The notes under the pieces are model-generated. The model did not search any database. It saw only the letters and a list, made by a program, of their open reading frames with translations, and was not told where the DNA came from. Positions 7,544 through 14,993 of a stretch of 64,000 bases of DNA are shown in pieces (the first letter of the stretch is position 1; each line of letters begins with the position of its first letter). The position numbers and the translations under genes were made by a program. This DNA comes from Streptomyces sp. AV19 (GTDB taxonomy: Bacteria; Actinomycetota; Actinomycetes; Streptomycetales; Streptomycetaceae), in assembly GCF_015999245.1 (NCBI RefSeq), contig NZ_JAEAMR010000009.1:263806-327805 (forward strand), written 5' to 3'.

Positions 7544-9166
7544 TCAGAAGTCCATCTCACCGCCGGGCATGCCGCCCGGAGCGGCCGCGGCGGCCTTCTC
7601 CGGCTTGTCGGCGATGACGGCCTCGGTGGTGAGGAACAGGGCCGCGATGGACGCGGCGTTCTGCAGCGCGGAGCGGGTGACCTTGGCCGGGTCGATGATG
7701 CCCTCGGCGATCATGTCCACGTACTCGCCGGTCGCGGCGTTGAGGCCGTGGCCGACGGCCAGGTTGCGGACCTTCTCCACGACGACGCCGCCCTCGAGAC
7801 CACCGTTGACGGCGATCTGCTTCAGCGGGGCCTCCAGGGCCAGCTTCACGGCGTTGGCACCGGTGGCCTCGTCGCCCTCGAGGTCCAGCTTCTCGAAGAC
7901 CTGGGCGGCCTGGAGCAGGGCCACGCCACCGCCGGCGACGATGCCCTCCTCGACGGCCGCCTTCGCGTTGCGAACGGCGTCCTCGATGCGGTGCTTGCGC
8001 TCCTTGAGCTCGACCTCGGTCGCGGCACCGGCCTTGATGACGGCCACGCCGCCGGCCAGCTTCGCGAGGCGCTCCTGGAGCTTCTCGCGGTCGTAGTCCG
8101 AGTCGCTGTTCTCGATCTCGGCGCGGATCTGGTTGACGCGGCCCTGGACCTGGTCGCTGTCGCCGGCACCGTCGACGATGGTGGTCTCGTCCTTGGTGAT
8201 GACGACCTTGCGGGCGCGGCCGAGCAGGTCGAGACCGGCGTTCTCCAGCTTGAGGCCGACCTCCTCGGAGATGACCGTGCCGCCGGTGAGGATGGCGATG
8301 TCACCGAGCATGGCCTTGCGGCGGTCGCCGAAGCCCGGGGCCTTGACGGCGACGGACTTGAAGGTGCCGCGGATCTTGTTGACCACGAGGGTGGAGAGGG
8401 CCTCGCCCTCGACGTCCTCGGCGATGATCAGCAGCGGCTTGCCCGACTGCATGACCTTCTCCAGCAGCGGGAGCAGGTCCTTGACCGAGGAGACCTTCGA
8501 GTTGACGATCAGGATGTACGGGTCCTCGAGGGAGGCCTCCATACGCTCCATGTCGGTGGCGAAGTACGCCGAGATGTAGCCCTTGTCGAAGCGCATACCC
8601 TCGGTGAGCTCCAGCTCCAGACCGAAGGTCTGGGACTCCTCGACGGTGATGACGCCTTCCTTGCCGACCTTGTCCATGGCCTCGGCGATGAGCTCGCCGA
8701 TCTGGGTGTCGGCGGCGGAGATGGAGGCCGTGGAGGCGATCTGCTCCTTGGTCTCGACCTCCTTGGCCTGGTCGAGCAGCGCACCGGAGACGGCCTCGAC
8801 GGCCTTCTCGATGCCGCGCTTCAGCGCCATCGGGTTGGCACCCGCGGCGACGTTGCGCAGGCCCTCGCGGACCAGCGCCTGGGCGAGGACGGTCGCGGTC
8901 GTCGTGCCGTCACCGGCGACGTCGTCCGTCTTCTTCGCGACCTCCTTGACCAGCTCGGCGCCGATCTTCTCGTACGGGTCCTCCAGCTCGATCTCCTTGG
9001 CGATGGACACACCATCGTTGGTGATCGTGGGGGCGCCCCACTTCTTCTCGAGGACGACGTTGCGGCCCTTGGGGCCGAGGGTGACCTTGACGGCGTCGGC
9101 GAGCTGGTTCATCCCGCGCTCGAGACCGCGCCGTGCCTCCTCGTCGAACGCGATGATCTTGGCCAT
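7544..9166 (-). CDS. groL: 60-kDa chaperonin GroEL (standalone paralogue)
   Basis: A 540-residue group I chaperonin that folds proteins in an ATP-driven double ring. Hallmarks are VTLGPKGRNVVLEKKWGAP and VAGDGTTTATVLAQALV (ATP site), EDVEGEALSTLVVNKIRG in the apical region, and the equatorial VEEGIVAGGGVALLQA. The C-terminus is short (PGGMPGGEMDF) rather than a GGM repeat. No groES lies upstream, matching the separate groEL2 gene of streptomycetes. The upstream region carries CIRCE-type inverted repeats, so HrcA repression relieved by heat is expected. ATG 9166 begins MAKIIAFDEEARRGL. Confidence 0.97.
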   Translation of the reverse strand: MAKIIAFDEEARRGLERGMNQLADAVKVTLGPKGRNVVLEKKWGAPTITNDGVSIAKEIELEDPYEKIGAELVKEVAKKTDDVAGDGTTTATVLAQALVREGLRNVAAGANPMALKRGIEKAVEAVSGALLDQAKEVETKEQIASTASISAADTQIGELIAEAMDKVGKEGVITVEESQTFGLELELTEGMRFDKGYISAYFATDMERMEASLEDPYILIVNSKVSSVKDLLPLLEKVMQSGKPLLIIAEDVEGEALSTLVVNKIRGTFKSVAVKAPGFGDRRKAMLGDIAILTGGTVISEEVGLKLENAGLDLLGRARKVVITKDETTIVDGAGDSDQVQGRVNQIRAEIENSDSDYDREKLQERLAKLAGGVAVIKAGAATEVELKERKHRIEDAVRNAKAAVEEGIVAGGGVALLQAAQVFEKLDLEGDEATGANAVKLALEAPLKQIAVNGGLEGGVVVEKVRNLAVGHGLNAATGEYVDMIAEGIIDPAKVTRSALQNAASIAALFLTTEAVIADKPEKAAAAAPGGMPGGEMDF

Positions 9167-9294
9167 GTGAAGTGGTCCTCCCAGACGGGACGGGTGGTTG
9201 CTCCGGACCGCGCTGGCGCCCGCGACGGACGGCCTGCGTGCTCGGCGGTTCCTTGCCCCGCCGGGCCCGCGGACCTCACCGACGGTCCACAAGT

Positions 9295-9321
9295 CTGTCA
9301 CTCTCACTCGGAGAGTGCTAA
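9295..9321 (-). promoter_or_regulatory. Second, degenerate CIRCE-like element
   Basis: CTGTCACTC, nine bases, then a perfect GAGTGCTAA half-site. The left half matches the consensus at six of nine positions. It ends eight bases before the better CIRCE, giving tandem operators. Confidence 0.6.
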
Positions 9322-9329
9322 GCCAATGA

Positions 9330-9356
9330 TTAGCACTCGGCACCCGAGAGTGCAAG
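9330..9356 (-). promoter_or_regulatory. CIRCE element (HrcA operator) of groEL
   Basis: TTAGCACTC, nine bases, then GAGTGCAAG: the CIRCE consensus TTAGCACTC-N9-GAGTGCTAA with two mismatches at the far end. It lies about 165 bases upstream of the groEL start. Confidence 0.85.
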
Positions 9357-9415
9357 GCCGTCTGCGGGGAACCATCCGTGTGGTGCGGACGTCTCCGTAC
9401 CCGCCTCCGGGCGCA

Positions 9416-9450
9416 CGAAGAGCCCGCACCTGCGGGGTGCGGGCCCTTCG
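9416..9450 (-). terminator. Terminator of the cold-shock gene
   Basis: CGAAGAGCCCGCACC, loop TGCG, then GGGTGCGGGCCCTTCG: a 15-bp GC-rich hairpin with one mismatch. It lies 35 bases downstream of the csp stop and separates it from the groEL promoter. Confidence 0.85.
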
Positions 9451-9484
9451 CCAAGCTGAGGATCCGGTGGTCGATGCGCCGCGG

Positions 9485-9688
9485 TCAGGCGGTCACCCTC
9501 ACCATGTCTGCCTGCGGTCCCTTCTGGCCCTGCGAGATCTCGAACTCGACCCGCTGGCCTTCCTCCAGGGTGCGGTAGCCGTCCATCTGGATCGCGCTGT
9601 AGTGGACGAAAACATCCGCACCACCGTCGACCGCGATGAAGCCGTACCCCTTCTCCGCGTTGAACCACTTGACGGTGCCCTGAGCCAT
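9485..9688 (-). CDS. Cold-shock protein (CspA/CspB family)
   Basis: A 67-residue OB-fold RNA/DNA-binding protein of standard family length. RNP1 (KGYGFIAVDGG) and RNP2 (VFVHYSAI) motifs are complete. AGGGGAG lies upstream of the ATG. These proteins act as RNA chaperones in the cytoplasm. It is transcribed alone, with a strong hairpin after it. The 438-base stretch upstream, which lacks a convincing gene, may hold a long cold-shock-type 5' leader. Confidence 0.96.
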   Translation of the reverse strand: MAQGTVKWFNAEKGYGFIAVDGGADVFVHYSAIQMDGYRTLEEGQRVEFEISQGQKGPQADMVRVTA

Positions 9689-10126
9689 GCCTAACTCCCC
9701 TATTACTGGCCCTTGCGCAGGACCGCACTTCGCGGACCCGGGTCAGACCTCACCCCTCGTGACACCCAGAGGTGTGCGCCGGAACGCGTCGACCGCGGCT
9801 GAATGTATCTGCACGGATGCCGTCTGCAACAGGTCAGACGGACGAGAAATCCCGGGGAGGCCGAGCGGTGATACCCGGCGAACTGGGGTGGTTCCAGGGC
9901 AAGTCGGGCCGGACAGACTGCACCATCGCGACAATTCGCGCACGTATTTCCTGTGCAAATTGACGGGTTCTCATATGCGTTCGGCTCTGACACCGAAGGG
10001 GGAACGCCCCAACTGTATCGCGCTTCAACAGACGGAATCACCCCGTCCGCTTCGCGGCCGGGGTGGTCCGTGTTTTGTACAGGCTTGCTGCGAAAAGGGA
10101 GTTGGCGCGCCGCCGGCCGGTGCCGG
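9689..10126 (-). other. Intergenic region upstream of csp; probable promoter and leader
   Basis: 438 bases between csp and the MoaD-like gene. Local AT content is higher (for example around 9940-9980) than in the neighbours. Open frames here lack codon bias and ribosome sites. It probably contains the csp promoter and leader. No hairpin or repeat stands out. Confidence 0.4.
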
Positions 10127-10402
10127 TCAGCCTCCCGCGACGGCCGGGATGATCGAGACCCCGGCGCCGTCGGGGGTGGGCGCGGCGAGGCCGCCCCCGA
10201 AGCGGACGTCGTCGTCGTTGACGTAGACGTTCACGAAGCGGCGCAGCTTGCCGGCGTCGTCGAGGACGCGGGCCCCGATGCCGGGGTGGCTCCGGTCCAG
10301 ATCGGCGATCACCTCGGCGAGGGTGGCCCCCTCGGCGGGGACCTCGGTCTTACCGGCGGTGTAGGTGCGGAGGATGGTGGGGATGCGGACGGTGACGCTC
10401 AT
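10127..10402 (-). CDS. metO: ThiS/MoaD-family sulfur carrier protein (MetO-like)
   Basis: A 91-residue ubiquitin-fold sulfur carrier. It opens MSVTVRIPTILRTYTAGK and ends in the diagnostic Gly-Gly (VSIIPAVAGG), the site of adenylation and thiocarboxylation. It lies directly downstream of the SAM-riboswitch-controlled threonine-synthase paralogue on the same strand. From memory, Streptomyces MetO carries sulfide as a thiocarboxylate to MetM, which makes homocysteine from O-phosphohomoserine; I assign the symbol on context and have not checked it. Alternatives are CysO (cysteine synthesis with CysM) or a molybdopterin MoaD, but neither cysM/mec nor moa genes are adjacent. No activating E1-like enzyme is encoded nearby, so one must act in trans. 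Confidence 0.8.
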   Translation of the reverse strand: MSVTVRIPTILRTYTAGKTEVPAEGATLAEVIADLDRSHPGIGARVLDDAGKLRRFVNVYVNDDDVRFGGGLAAPTPDGAGVSIIPAVAGG

Positions 10403-10477
10403 GGGGTGGGCTCGCTTTCTGGGTGATGTGTGTTGTGGTGCGGGTAGTTCATGGGTGCCCGACGGCGTGGTCCGCCC

Positions 10478-10520
10478 CCGCCCCGCCCTTTCACCGTTTC
10501 TTCCGGGGCGGGGGCGGGGA
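10478..10520 (+). repeat. Dispersed intergenic repeat, CCCTTTCACCGTTTC block
   Basis: CCCCGCCCTTTCACCGTTTC plus a GGGGCGGG arm, lying in the 148-base gap between metM and metO. It could attenuate read-through from the riboswitch-controlled gene into the carrier gene. Confidence 0.7.
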
Positions 10521-10550
10521 GGAACAAACCCCCGAGAGACAGCCGCCCCG

Positions 10551-11819
10551 CTACCCCAACCCCGCCTCCCGGAACGCCTCCACGCTCGGCCGGATCGTCG
10601 CCCGCGGCCCCGCCGCCACCGCGTCCAGCGTCTTGAGGCCGTCGCCCGTGTTCAGGACGACCGTCGTCAGGGACGGATCCAGCACGCCCTCCCGCAGGAG
10701 CTTGCGGGTGACGCCGACCGTCACCCCGCCGGCCGTCTCCGCGAAGATCCCCTCCGTCCGGGCGAGCAGCCGGATCGCGTCCACGACCTCCTCGTCCGTC
10801 ACGTCCTCCACCGCCCCGCCCGTGCGCCGGGCGATGTCGAGCACGTACGGCCCGTCCGCCGGATTGCCGATGGCCAGCGACTTCGCGATCGTGTCCGGCT
10901 TCACCGGGCGGACGACGTCGTGGCCGTCCTTGTACGCCCGGGAGACCGGCGCGCACCCCGTCGCCTGGGCGCCGAAGATCCGGTAGGGGCGGTCCTCGAC
11001 CAGCCCCAGCGCGATCAGCTCCCGCAACCCCTTGTCGATCTTCGTGAGTTGGGAGCCCGAGGCGACGGGGACCACGATCTGGTCCGGCAGCCGCCATCCC
11101 AGCTGCTCGCAGATCTCGTACGCGAGGGTCTTGGAGCCCTCCCCGTAGTAGGGGCGCAGGTTGACGTTGACGAAGCCCCAGCCCTCCCCCGCCGGATCGC
11201 CGATCAGCTCGGAGCAGAAGCGGTTCACGTCGTCGTAGGTGCCCTCGATGCCGACCAGGTCGCCGCCGTACACCGCGGCCATGACGACCTTGCCGGCCTC
11301 CAGGTCGTGCGGGATGAAGACGCAGGAGCGCAGGCCCGCGCGGGCCGCGGCGGCGCCGACCGCGCCGGCCAGGTTCCCGGTCGACGAACAGGACAGCGTC
11401 GTGAAGCCGAAGGCCCGCGCCGCCTCGACGGCGACGGCGACGACGCGGTCCTTGAAGGAGTGGGTGGGGTTCCCGGAGTCGTCCTTGACGAACAGGCCGC
11501 CGGTGACGCCCAGTTCGCGGGCGAGGTTGTCGGCCCGGACGAGCGCGGTGAAGCCGGGGTTGAGGTTCGGTTTGTCCGCGACGTCGGCGGGGACGGGCAG
11601 CAGGGGGGCGTAGCGCCAGATGTTCGCCGGCCCGGACTCGATGCGGCGCCGCAGGCCCTCCGGGTCGCCGGCCGGGAGCTCGTAGGCGACCTCCAGCGGA
11701 CCGAAGCAGGAGGCACAGGCGAAGACCGGTCCGAGGTCGAAGCGCTCGCCGCACTCGCGGCAGGAGAGAGCGACGGCGGGACCGAAAGACGTGACGCGTT
11801 CGACGGCTTGCACAGCCAT
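10551..11819 (-). CDS. metM: Threonine-synthase-like PLP enzyme, probable homocysteine synthase MetM
   Basis: A 422-residue fold-type II PLP enzyme. An N-terminal zinc ribbon has CRECGERFDLGPVFACASC. The PLP lysine lies in PTHSFKDRVV, the phosphate loop is SCSSTGNLAGAVG, and LVASGSQLTK-like (VPVASGSQLTKIDKG) and GIFAETAGGVT motifs follow. Automatic annotation would be threonine synthase (ThrC). However, it is not with hom/thrB, a SAM-I riboswitch precedes it, and a sulfur carrier gene follows. Control by SAM fits methionine rather than threonine supply. From memory, Streptomyces MetM, a ThrC homologue, takes O-phosphohomoserine and thiocarboxylated MetO to homocysteine. ATG 11819 starts MAVQAVERVTSFG; longer frames enter the riboswitch. 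Confidence 0.85.
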   Translation of the reverse strand: MAVQAVERVTSFGPAVALSCRECGERFDLGPVFACASCFGPLEVAYELPAGDPEGLRRRIESGPANIWRYAPLLPVPADVADKPNLNPGFTALVRADNLARELGVTGGLFVKDDSGNPTHSFKDRVVAVAVEAARAFGFTTLSCSSTGNLAGAVGAAAARAGLRSCVFIPHDLEAGKVVMAAVYGGDLVGIEGTYDDVNRFCSELIGDPAGEGWGFVNVNLRPYYGEGSKTLAYEICEQLGWRLPDQIVVPVASGSQLTKIDKGLRELIALGLVEDRPYRIFGAQATGCAPVSRAYKDGHDVVRPVKPDTIAKSLAIGNPADGPYVLDIARRTGGAVEDVTDEEVVDAIRLLARTEGIFAETAGGVTVGVTRKLLREGVLDPSLTTVVLNTGDGLKTLDAVAAGPRATIRPSVEAFREAGLG

Positions 11820-11838
11820 GGAGGCGAGGCCCTTTCTC

Positions 11839-11979
11839 CTCATCTTCCCCGTGGCGAACCTCGCCACGAGACGGAATTGGCACCTTCCCCGCCGGGAGCC
11901 TCGCGTTCCTGCGAACGGAGACCGGCTGGAGGGTTGCCGGGGCTTCATCGGGCCGTGTCCCTCTGCCCCTCTGGATGAG
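11839..11979 (-). promoter_or_regulatory. SAM-I (S-box) riboswitch
   Basis: Read on the minus strand, the leader has CTCATCCAGAGGGGCAGAGG, GGCCCGATGAAGCCCCGGCAACC-type core, AAGGTGCCAATTCC, the TGGCGAGGTTCGCCA hairpin, and a closing GAAGATGAG that pairs with CTCATC (P1). These are all the conserved S-box elements. The switch ends 19 bases before the metM ATG and no terminator follows, so control is probably at translation initiation. The P4 strand GGCGAGG could instead pair with CCTCGCC beside the start codon. High SAM should lower expression. Confidence 0.95.
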
Positions 11980-12179
11980 CGGTATGGCGCCGGGCGGTCT
12001 GTGGTCACCCGGGCGTTTGTGACATGCGGTGCATGCGCGCGGGACCCCGACATACGGGCGGGCTCCGCGTTGTTCAAGACTGTATCGGAAGGTGCGGACC
12101 CTTGAGAGGGGCGTCCGCACAGCGAGATGCGTCACAGGACGGGACGCGTCACAGGAAACGGGAACGAGGAGTCGTACAC

Positions 12180-13127
12180 GTGCTGGAAGAGGTGGAGCGC
12201 TGGCTGGCCCGGCGGTCCTGGTCCGCCGCAGACCGTCCGCTCGACCGGCTGCTCGCCGCCAAGCGCGAGACGGGGAGCACCGTGAGCGTGGTACTGCCCG
12301 CTCTGAACGAGGAGGCCACGGTCGGGGAGATCGTGGCCACGATCCGGCGCGAGCTGATGACCGGGGACGTGCCCCTGGTGGACGAGCTGGTGGTGCTCGA
12401 CTCCGGTTCCACGGACGGAACGGCGCGGGCGGCCCGGGCCGCCGGGGCCCGGGTGGAGCACCGGGACGCGGTGCTGCCGGAGCTGCCCGCGGTGCCCGGC
12501 AAGGGCGAGGTGCTGTGGCGGTCGCTGCTGGTGACGAGCGGCGACATCGTGTGCTTCGTGGACGCCGACCTGCGCGACTTCTCGGCGTCGTTCGTCTCGG
12601 GGATCGTCGGCCCGCTGCTCACCGACCCGGACGTGGCCTTCGTCAAGGCGATGTACGACCGTCCGCTGGGCGAACTGGAGGGCCAGGGCGGCCGGGTGAC
12701 CGAGCTGGTGGCCCGCCCGCTGCTCAATCTGCACTGGCCGCTGCTGGCCGGCTTCGTCCAGCCGCTGGGCGGCGAGTACGCGGCGCGGCGCTCGCTGCTG
12801 GAGCGGCTGCCGTTCCCGGTGGGGTACGGGGTGGAGCTGGGGCTGCTGGTGGACGCGCTGCACACGGTGGGGCTCGACGCGCTCGCGCAGGTGGACGTCG
12901 GGGTGCGCAAGCACCGCCACCAGGACGGGCGGGCGCTGGGCCGGATGGCCGCCGCGATCTACCGCACCGCGCAGCTGCGGCTGGGCCGCGGGCCGCTGGT
13001 GCGGCCGGAACTCGTCCAGTTCGAGCGCACGGCGGAAGGTTTCTCCCCGCGGACGCACCCGGTGGACACGGAGGAGCGGCCGCCGATGGCCGATGTGCCC
13101 GAGTACGCGCGGCACCGCGCGGCGTAA
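12180..13127 (+). CDS. gpgS: Glucosyl-3-phosphoglycerate synthase (GT81)
   Basis: A 315-residue GT-A glycosyltransferase transferring glucose from an NDP-glucose to 3-phosphoglycerate. This is the first step to glucosylglycerate and, in actinobacteria, to methylglucose lipopolysaccharides. The N-terminal nucleotide-sugar region (VSVVLPALNEEATVGEIV), LDSGSTDGTARAA, GKGEVLWRSL and the metal-binding DxD-like CFVDADLRDF are present, as is the acceptor-site GGEYAARRSLLERLPFPVGYGVE. GTG 12180 is chosen for AACGAGGAG eight bases upstream. It is followed 50 bases on by otsA, so two osmolyte glycosyltransferases sit together. No gpgP phosphatase is adjacent. Confidence 0.92.
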   Translation: MLEEVERWLARRSWSAADRPLDRLLAAKRETGSTVSVVLPALNEEATVGEIVATIRRELMTGDVPLVDELVVLDSGSTDGTARAARAAGARVEHRDAVLPELPAVPGKGEVLWRSLLVTSGDIVCFVDADLRDFSASFVSGIVGPLLTDPDVAFVKAMYDRPLGELEGQGGRVTELVARPLLNLHWPLLAGFVQPLGGEYAARRSLLERLPFPVGYGVELGLLVDALHTVGLDALAQVDVGVRKHRHQDGRALGRMAAAIYRTAQLRLGRGPLVRPELVQFERTAEGFSPRTHPVDTEERPPMADVPEYARHRAA

Positions 13128-13177
13128 GCGGACCGGGCGTACGTTTGAGCGGTTGGCGGCGCGGCAAGGCTGGCGTC

Positions 13178-14677
13178 ATGGTCGCTGAGCACGTGCACGC
13201 CGCCCCTCATGCCACCCCTCGCTCGGCCCCGATCGTCGTGGCCTCCAACCGGGGCCCGGTCACCTACCGCCTCGGCGGGGACGGCGGCCTCACGGCGGGC
13301 CGCGGCGGCGGCGGGCTCGTCTCGGGGCTGAGCGCGATCGGGCCGGAGGCCGGGGCGGTGTGGGTGTGCGCGGCGCTCGGCGAGGGCGACCGGCTGGCGG
13401 CCCGCCGCGCGGGCCGCAGACTCGACCCCGCCGACACCGGCGGGCAGCAGGTGCGGATGCTGGACATCCCCGCCGAGACCTTCGCCACCGCGTACAACGA
13501 CGTGGCCAACTCGGTGCTGTGGTTCGTCCACCACATGCTCTACCAGACGCCGCTGGAGCCGGAGTTCGACGCCGGCTTCCGCGAGCAGTGGGCCGCGTAC
13601 GAGGCGTACAACGCGGCCTTCGCGGACGCGCTCGCCGAGGAGGCGGCCGAGGGCGCCGCCGTCCTCGTCCAGGACTACCACCTGACGCTGGTCCCCGGTC
13701 TGCTCCGGTCCCGCCGCCCCGACCTGCGCATCGGCCACTTCTCCCACACGCCCTGGGCCCCGCCGGACTACTACCGGATGCTCCCCGACGACGTGGCGGC
13801 GCAGGTGCTGCGCGGCATCCTGGGCGGCGACCGGGCGGCGTTCCTCACCCGCCGCTGGGCGGAGGCGTTCGCCGCGTGCTGCGCGGACGTCCTGGGGGCC
13901 GACGTCCTGCGCGTCGGGGACCGCCTCGCGGTGCGGTCCGAAGGGCGGACGACGGCGCTCGGCGTCCACGGGCTGGGCGCGGACGCCGACTTCCTGCGCG
14001 AGCGCGCGCACCGGCCGGACGTCGAGGAGCGGTTGGCGGCGCTGCGGCGGCAGATCGGGCCGGACCGCCGCACGATCGTCCGCGTCGACCGCACCGAGCT
14101 GTCCAAGAACATCGTGCGCGGCCTGCACGCCTTCCGGGCGCTCCTGGAGGAGCACCCGCAGTGGCGCGGCAAGGTGGTGCACATCGCCTTCGCCTACCCC
14201 TCGCGGCAGGACCTGGCCGTCTACCGCGACTACACCGCCGAGGTGGAGCGGGTGGCGGGCGAGATCAACGCGGCCTGGGGCACGGCCGGCTGGACCCCCG
14301 TCGCCCTCCACGTCAAGGACGACTTCGCCCGCTCCCTGGCCGCCTACCGCATGGCGGACGTGGCCCTGGTCAACCCGATCCGGGACGGGATGAACCTGGT
14401 GGCCAAGGAGGTCCCGGTGGTCTCCGACCACGGCTGCGCGCTGGTGCTCTCCCGGGAGGCGGGCGCGGCGGCGGAGCTGGGCGAGGACGCGATCCTGGTC
14501 AATCCGTACGACGTGGCGGCGACGGCCCGCGCCCTGCACGAGGCGCTGCTGATGGACCCGGCCCAGCGCGCGGAGCGCTCCGAGCGGCTGGCCGCGGCGG
14601 CGACGGCGCTGCCGCCGGCGCGATGGTTCGTCGAGCAACTGGCGGCGCTGATGCCAACCGCGGGGCGTGCGGCCTGA
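13178..14677 (+). CDS. otsA: Trehalose-6-phosphate synthase OtsA (GT20)
   Basis: A 499-residue retaining GT-B enzyme joining NDP-glucose and glucose-6-P to trehalose-6-P. Near the start are VVASNRGPVTYRL and the GGGGLVSGL glycine loop. VQDYHLTLVPGLLR, IGHFSHTPWAPPDYYR and IVRVDRTELSKNI follow, and the acceptor/donor-site DVALVNPIRDGMNLVAKE is near residue 395. It begins at ATG 13178, 50 bases after gpgS, in what looks like an operon. The matching phosphatase otsB is convergent at 15.0-15.9 kb, separated by a decayed lipoprotein gene. Confidence 0.95.
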   Translation: MVAEHVHAAPHATPRSAPIVVASNRGPVTYRLGGDGGLTAGRGGGGLVSGLSAIGPEAGAVWVCAALGEGDRLAARRAGRRLDPADTGGQQVRMLDIPAETFATAYNDVANSVLWFVHHMLYQTPLEPEFDAGFREQWAAYEAYNAAFADALAEEAAEGAAVLVQDYHLTLVPGLLRSRRPDLRIGHFSHTPWAPPDYYRMLPDDVAAQVLRGILGGDRAAFLTRRWAEAFAACCADVLGADVLRVGDRLAVRSEGRTTALGVHGLGADADFLRERAHRPDVEERLAALRRQIGPDRRTIVRVDRTELSKNIVRGLHAFRALLEEHPQWRGKVVHIAFAYPSRQDLAVYRDYTAEVERVAGEINAAWGTAGWTPVALHVKDDFARSLAAYRMADVALVNPIRDGMNLVAKEVPVVSDHGCALVLSREAGAAAELGEDAILVNPYDVAATARALHEALLMDPAQRAERSERLAAAATALPPARWFVEQLAALMPTAGRAA

Positions 14678-14744
14678 GTTGACGCGCTCCGTCGCGCATC
14701 TCCCGCCCGGCTGACGGGACATGGTCCCGGGTAGTCATCAGGCC

Positions 14745-14990
14745 ATGTCCACATCACCGCGTCGGACAGCCCTGGCCTCGGCCGCGCTCCTCGCCGTGAC
14801 GGCGTCCGGCTGTTCCTCGGACTCCGGCGACAAGAAGCCCGATCCAAGGGGACGTCATCCAAGGGGACGTCGACCTCGGCATCACCCCCGCCCTCCGCGT
14901 CCCCCACCGACGCCGACGGCGCGTCCGTGGCGGAGCCGGAGCCCGGGGCGGAGCCCCGGAAGAAATGGCGGAAGGGCGTGCCGGGGGCAG
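14745..14990 (+). pseudogene. Truncated and frameshifted small lipoprotein gene
   Basis: The frame opens MSTSPRRTALASAALLAVTA followed by SGC, a clear type II signal peptide with lipobox Cys. After GDKKPD the frame is lost within a CCAAGGGGACGTCAT direct repeat. In another frame a plausible Ser/Thr/Pro linker continues (GTSSKGTSTSASPPPSASP, then TDADGASVAEPEPG). One inserted base near 14845 would reconnect them. The 3' end is replaced by a dispersed repeat and no domain remains before otsB. It is either a remnant or a gene damaged by a sequencing slip. Confidence 0.5.
14942..14985 (-). repeat. Dispersed intergenic repeat, degenerate CCGTTTC block
   Basis: GGGGCGGAGCCCCGGAAGAA then ATGGCGGAAGGGC is a mutated reverse-strand copy of the family. 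It abuts the otsB stop and truncates the lipoprotein remnant. Confidence 0.55.
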
Positions 14991-14993
14991 AAC

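Noticed and set aside
9703..10041. Small gene on the minus strand upstream of csp
   Set aside because: No ribosome site, poor codon bias, and it covers the likely csp promoter and leader.
10551..11819. Canonical threonine synthase assignment
   Set aside because: The fold is right, but the SAM riboswitch and adjacent sulfur carrier point to methionine supply; kept only as the alternative.
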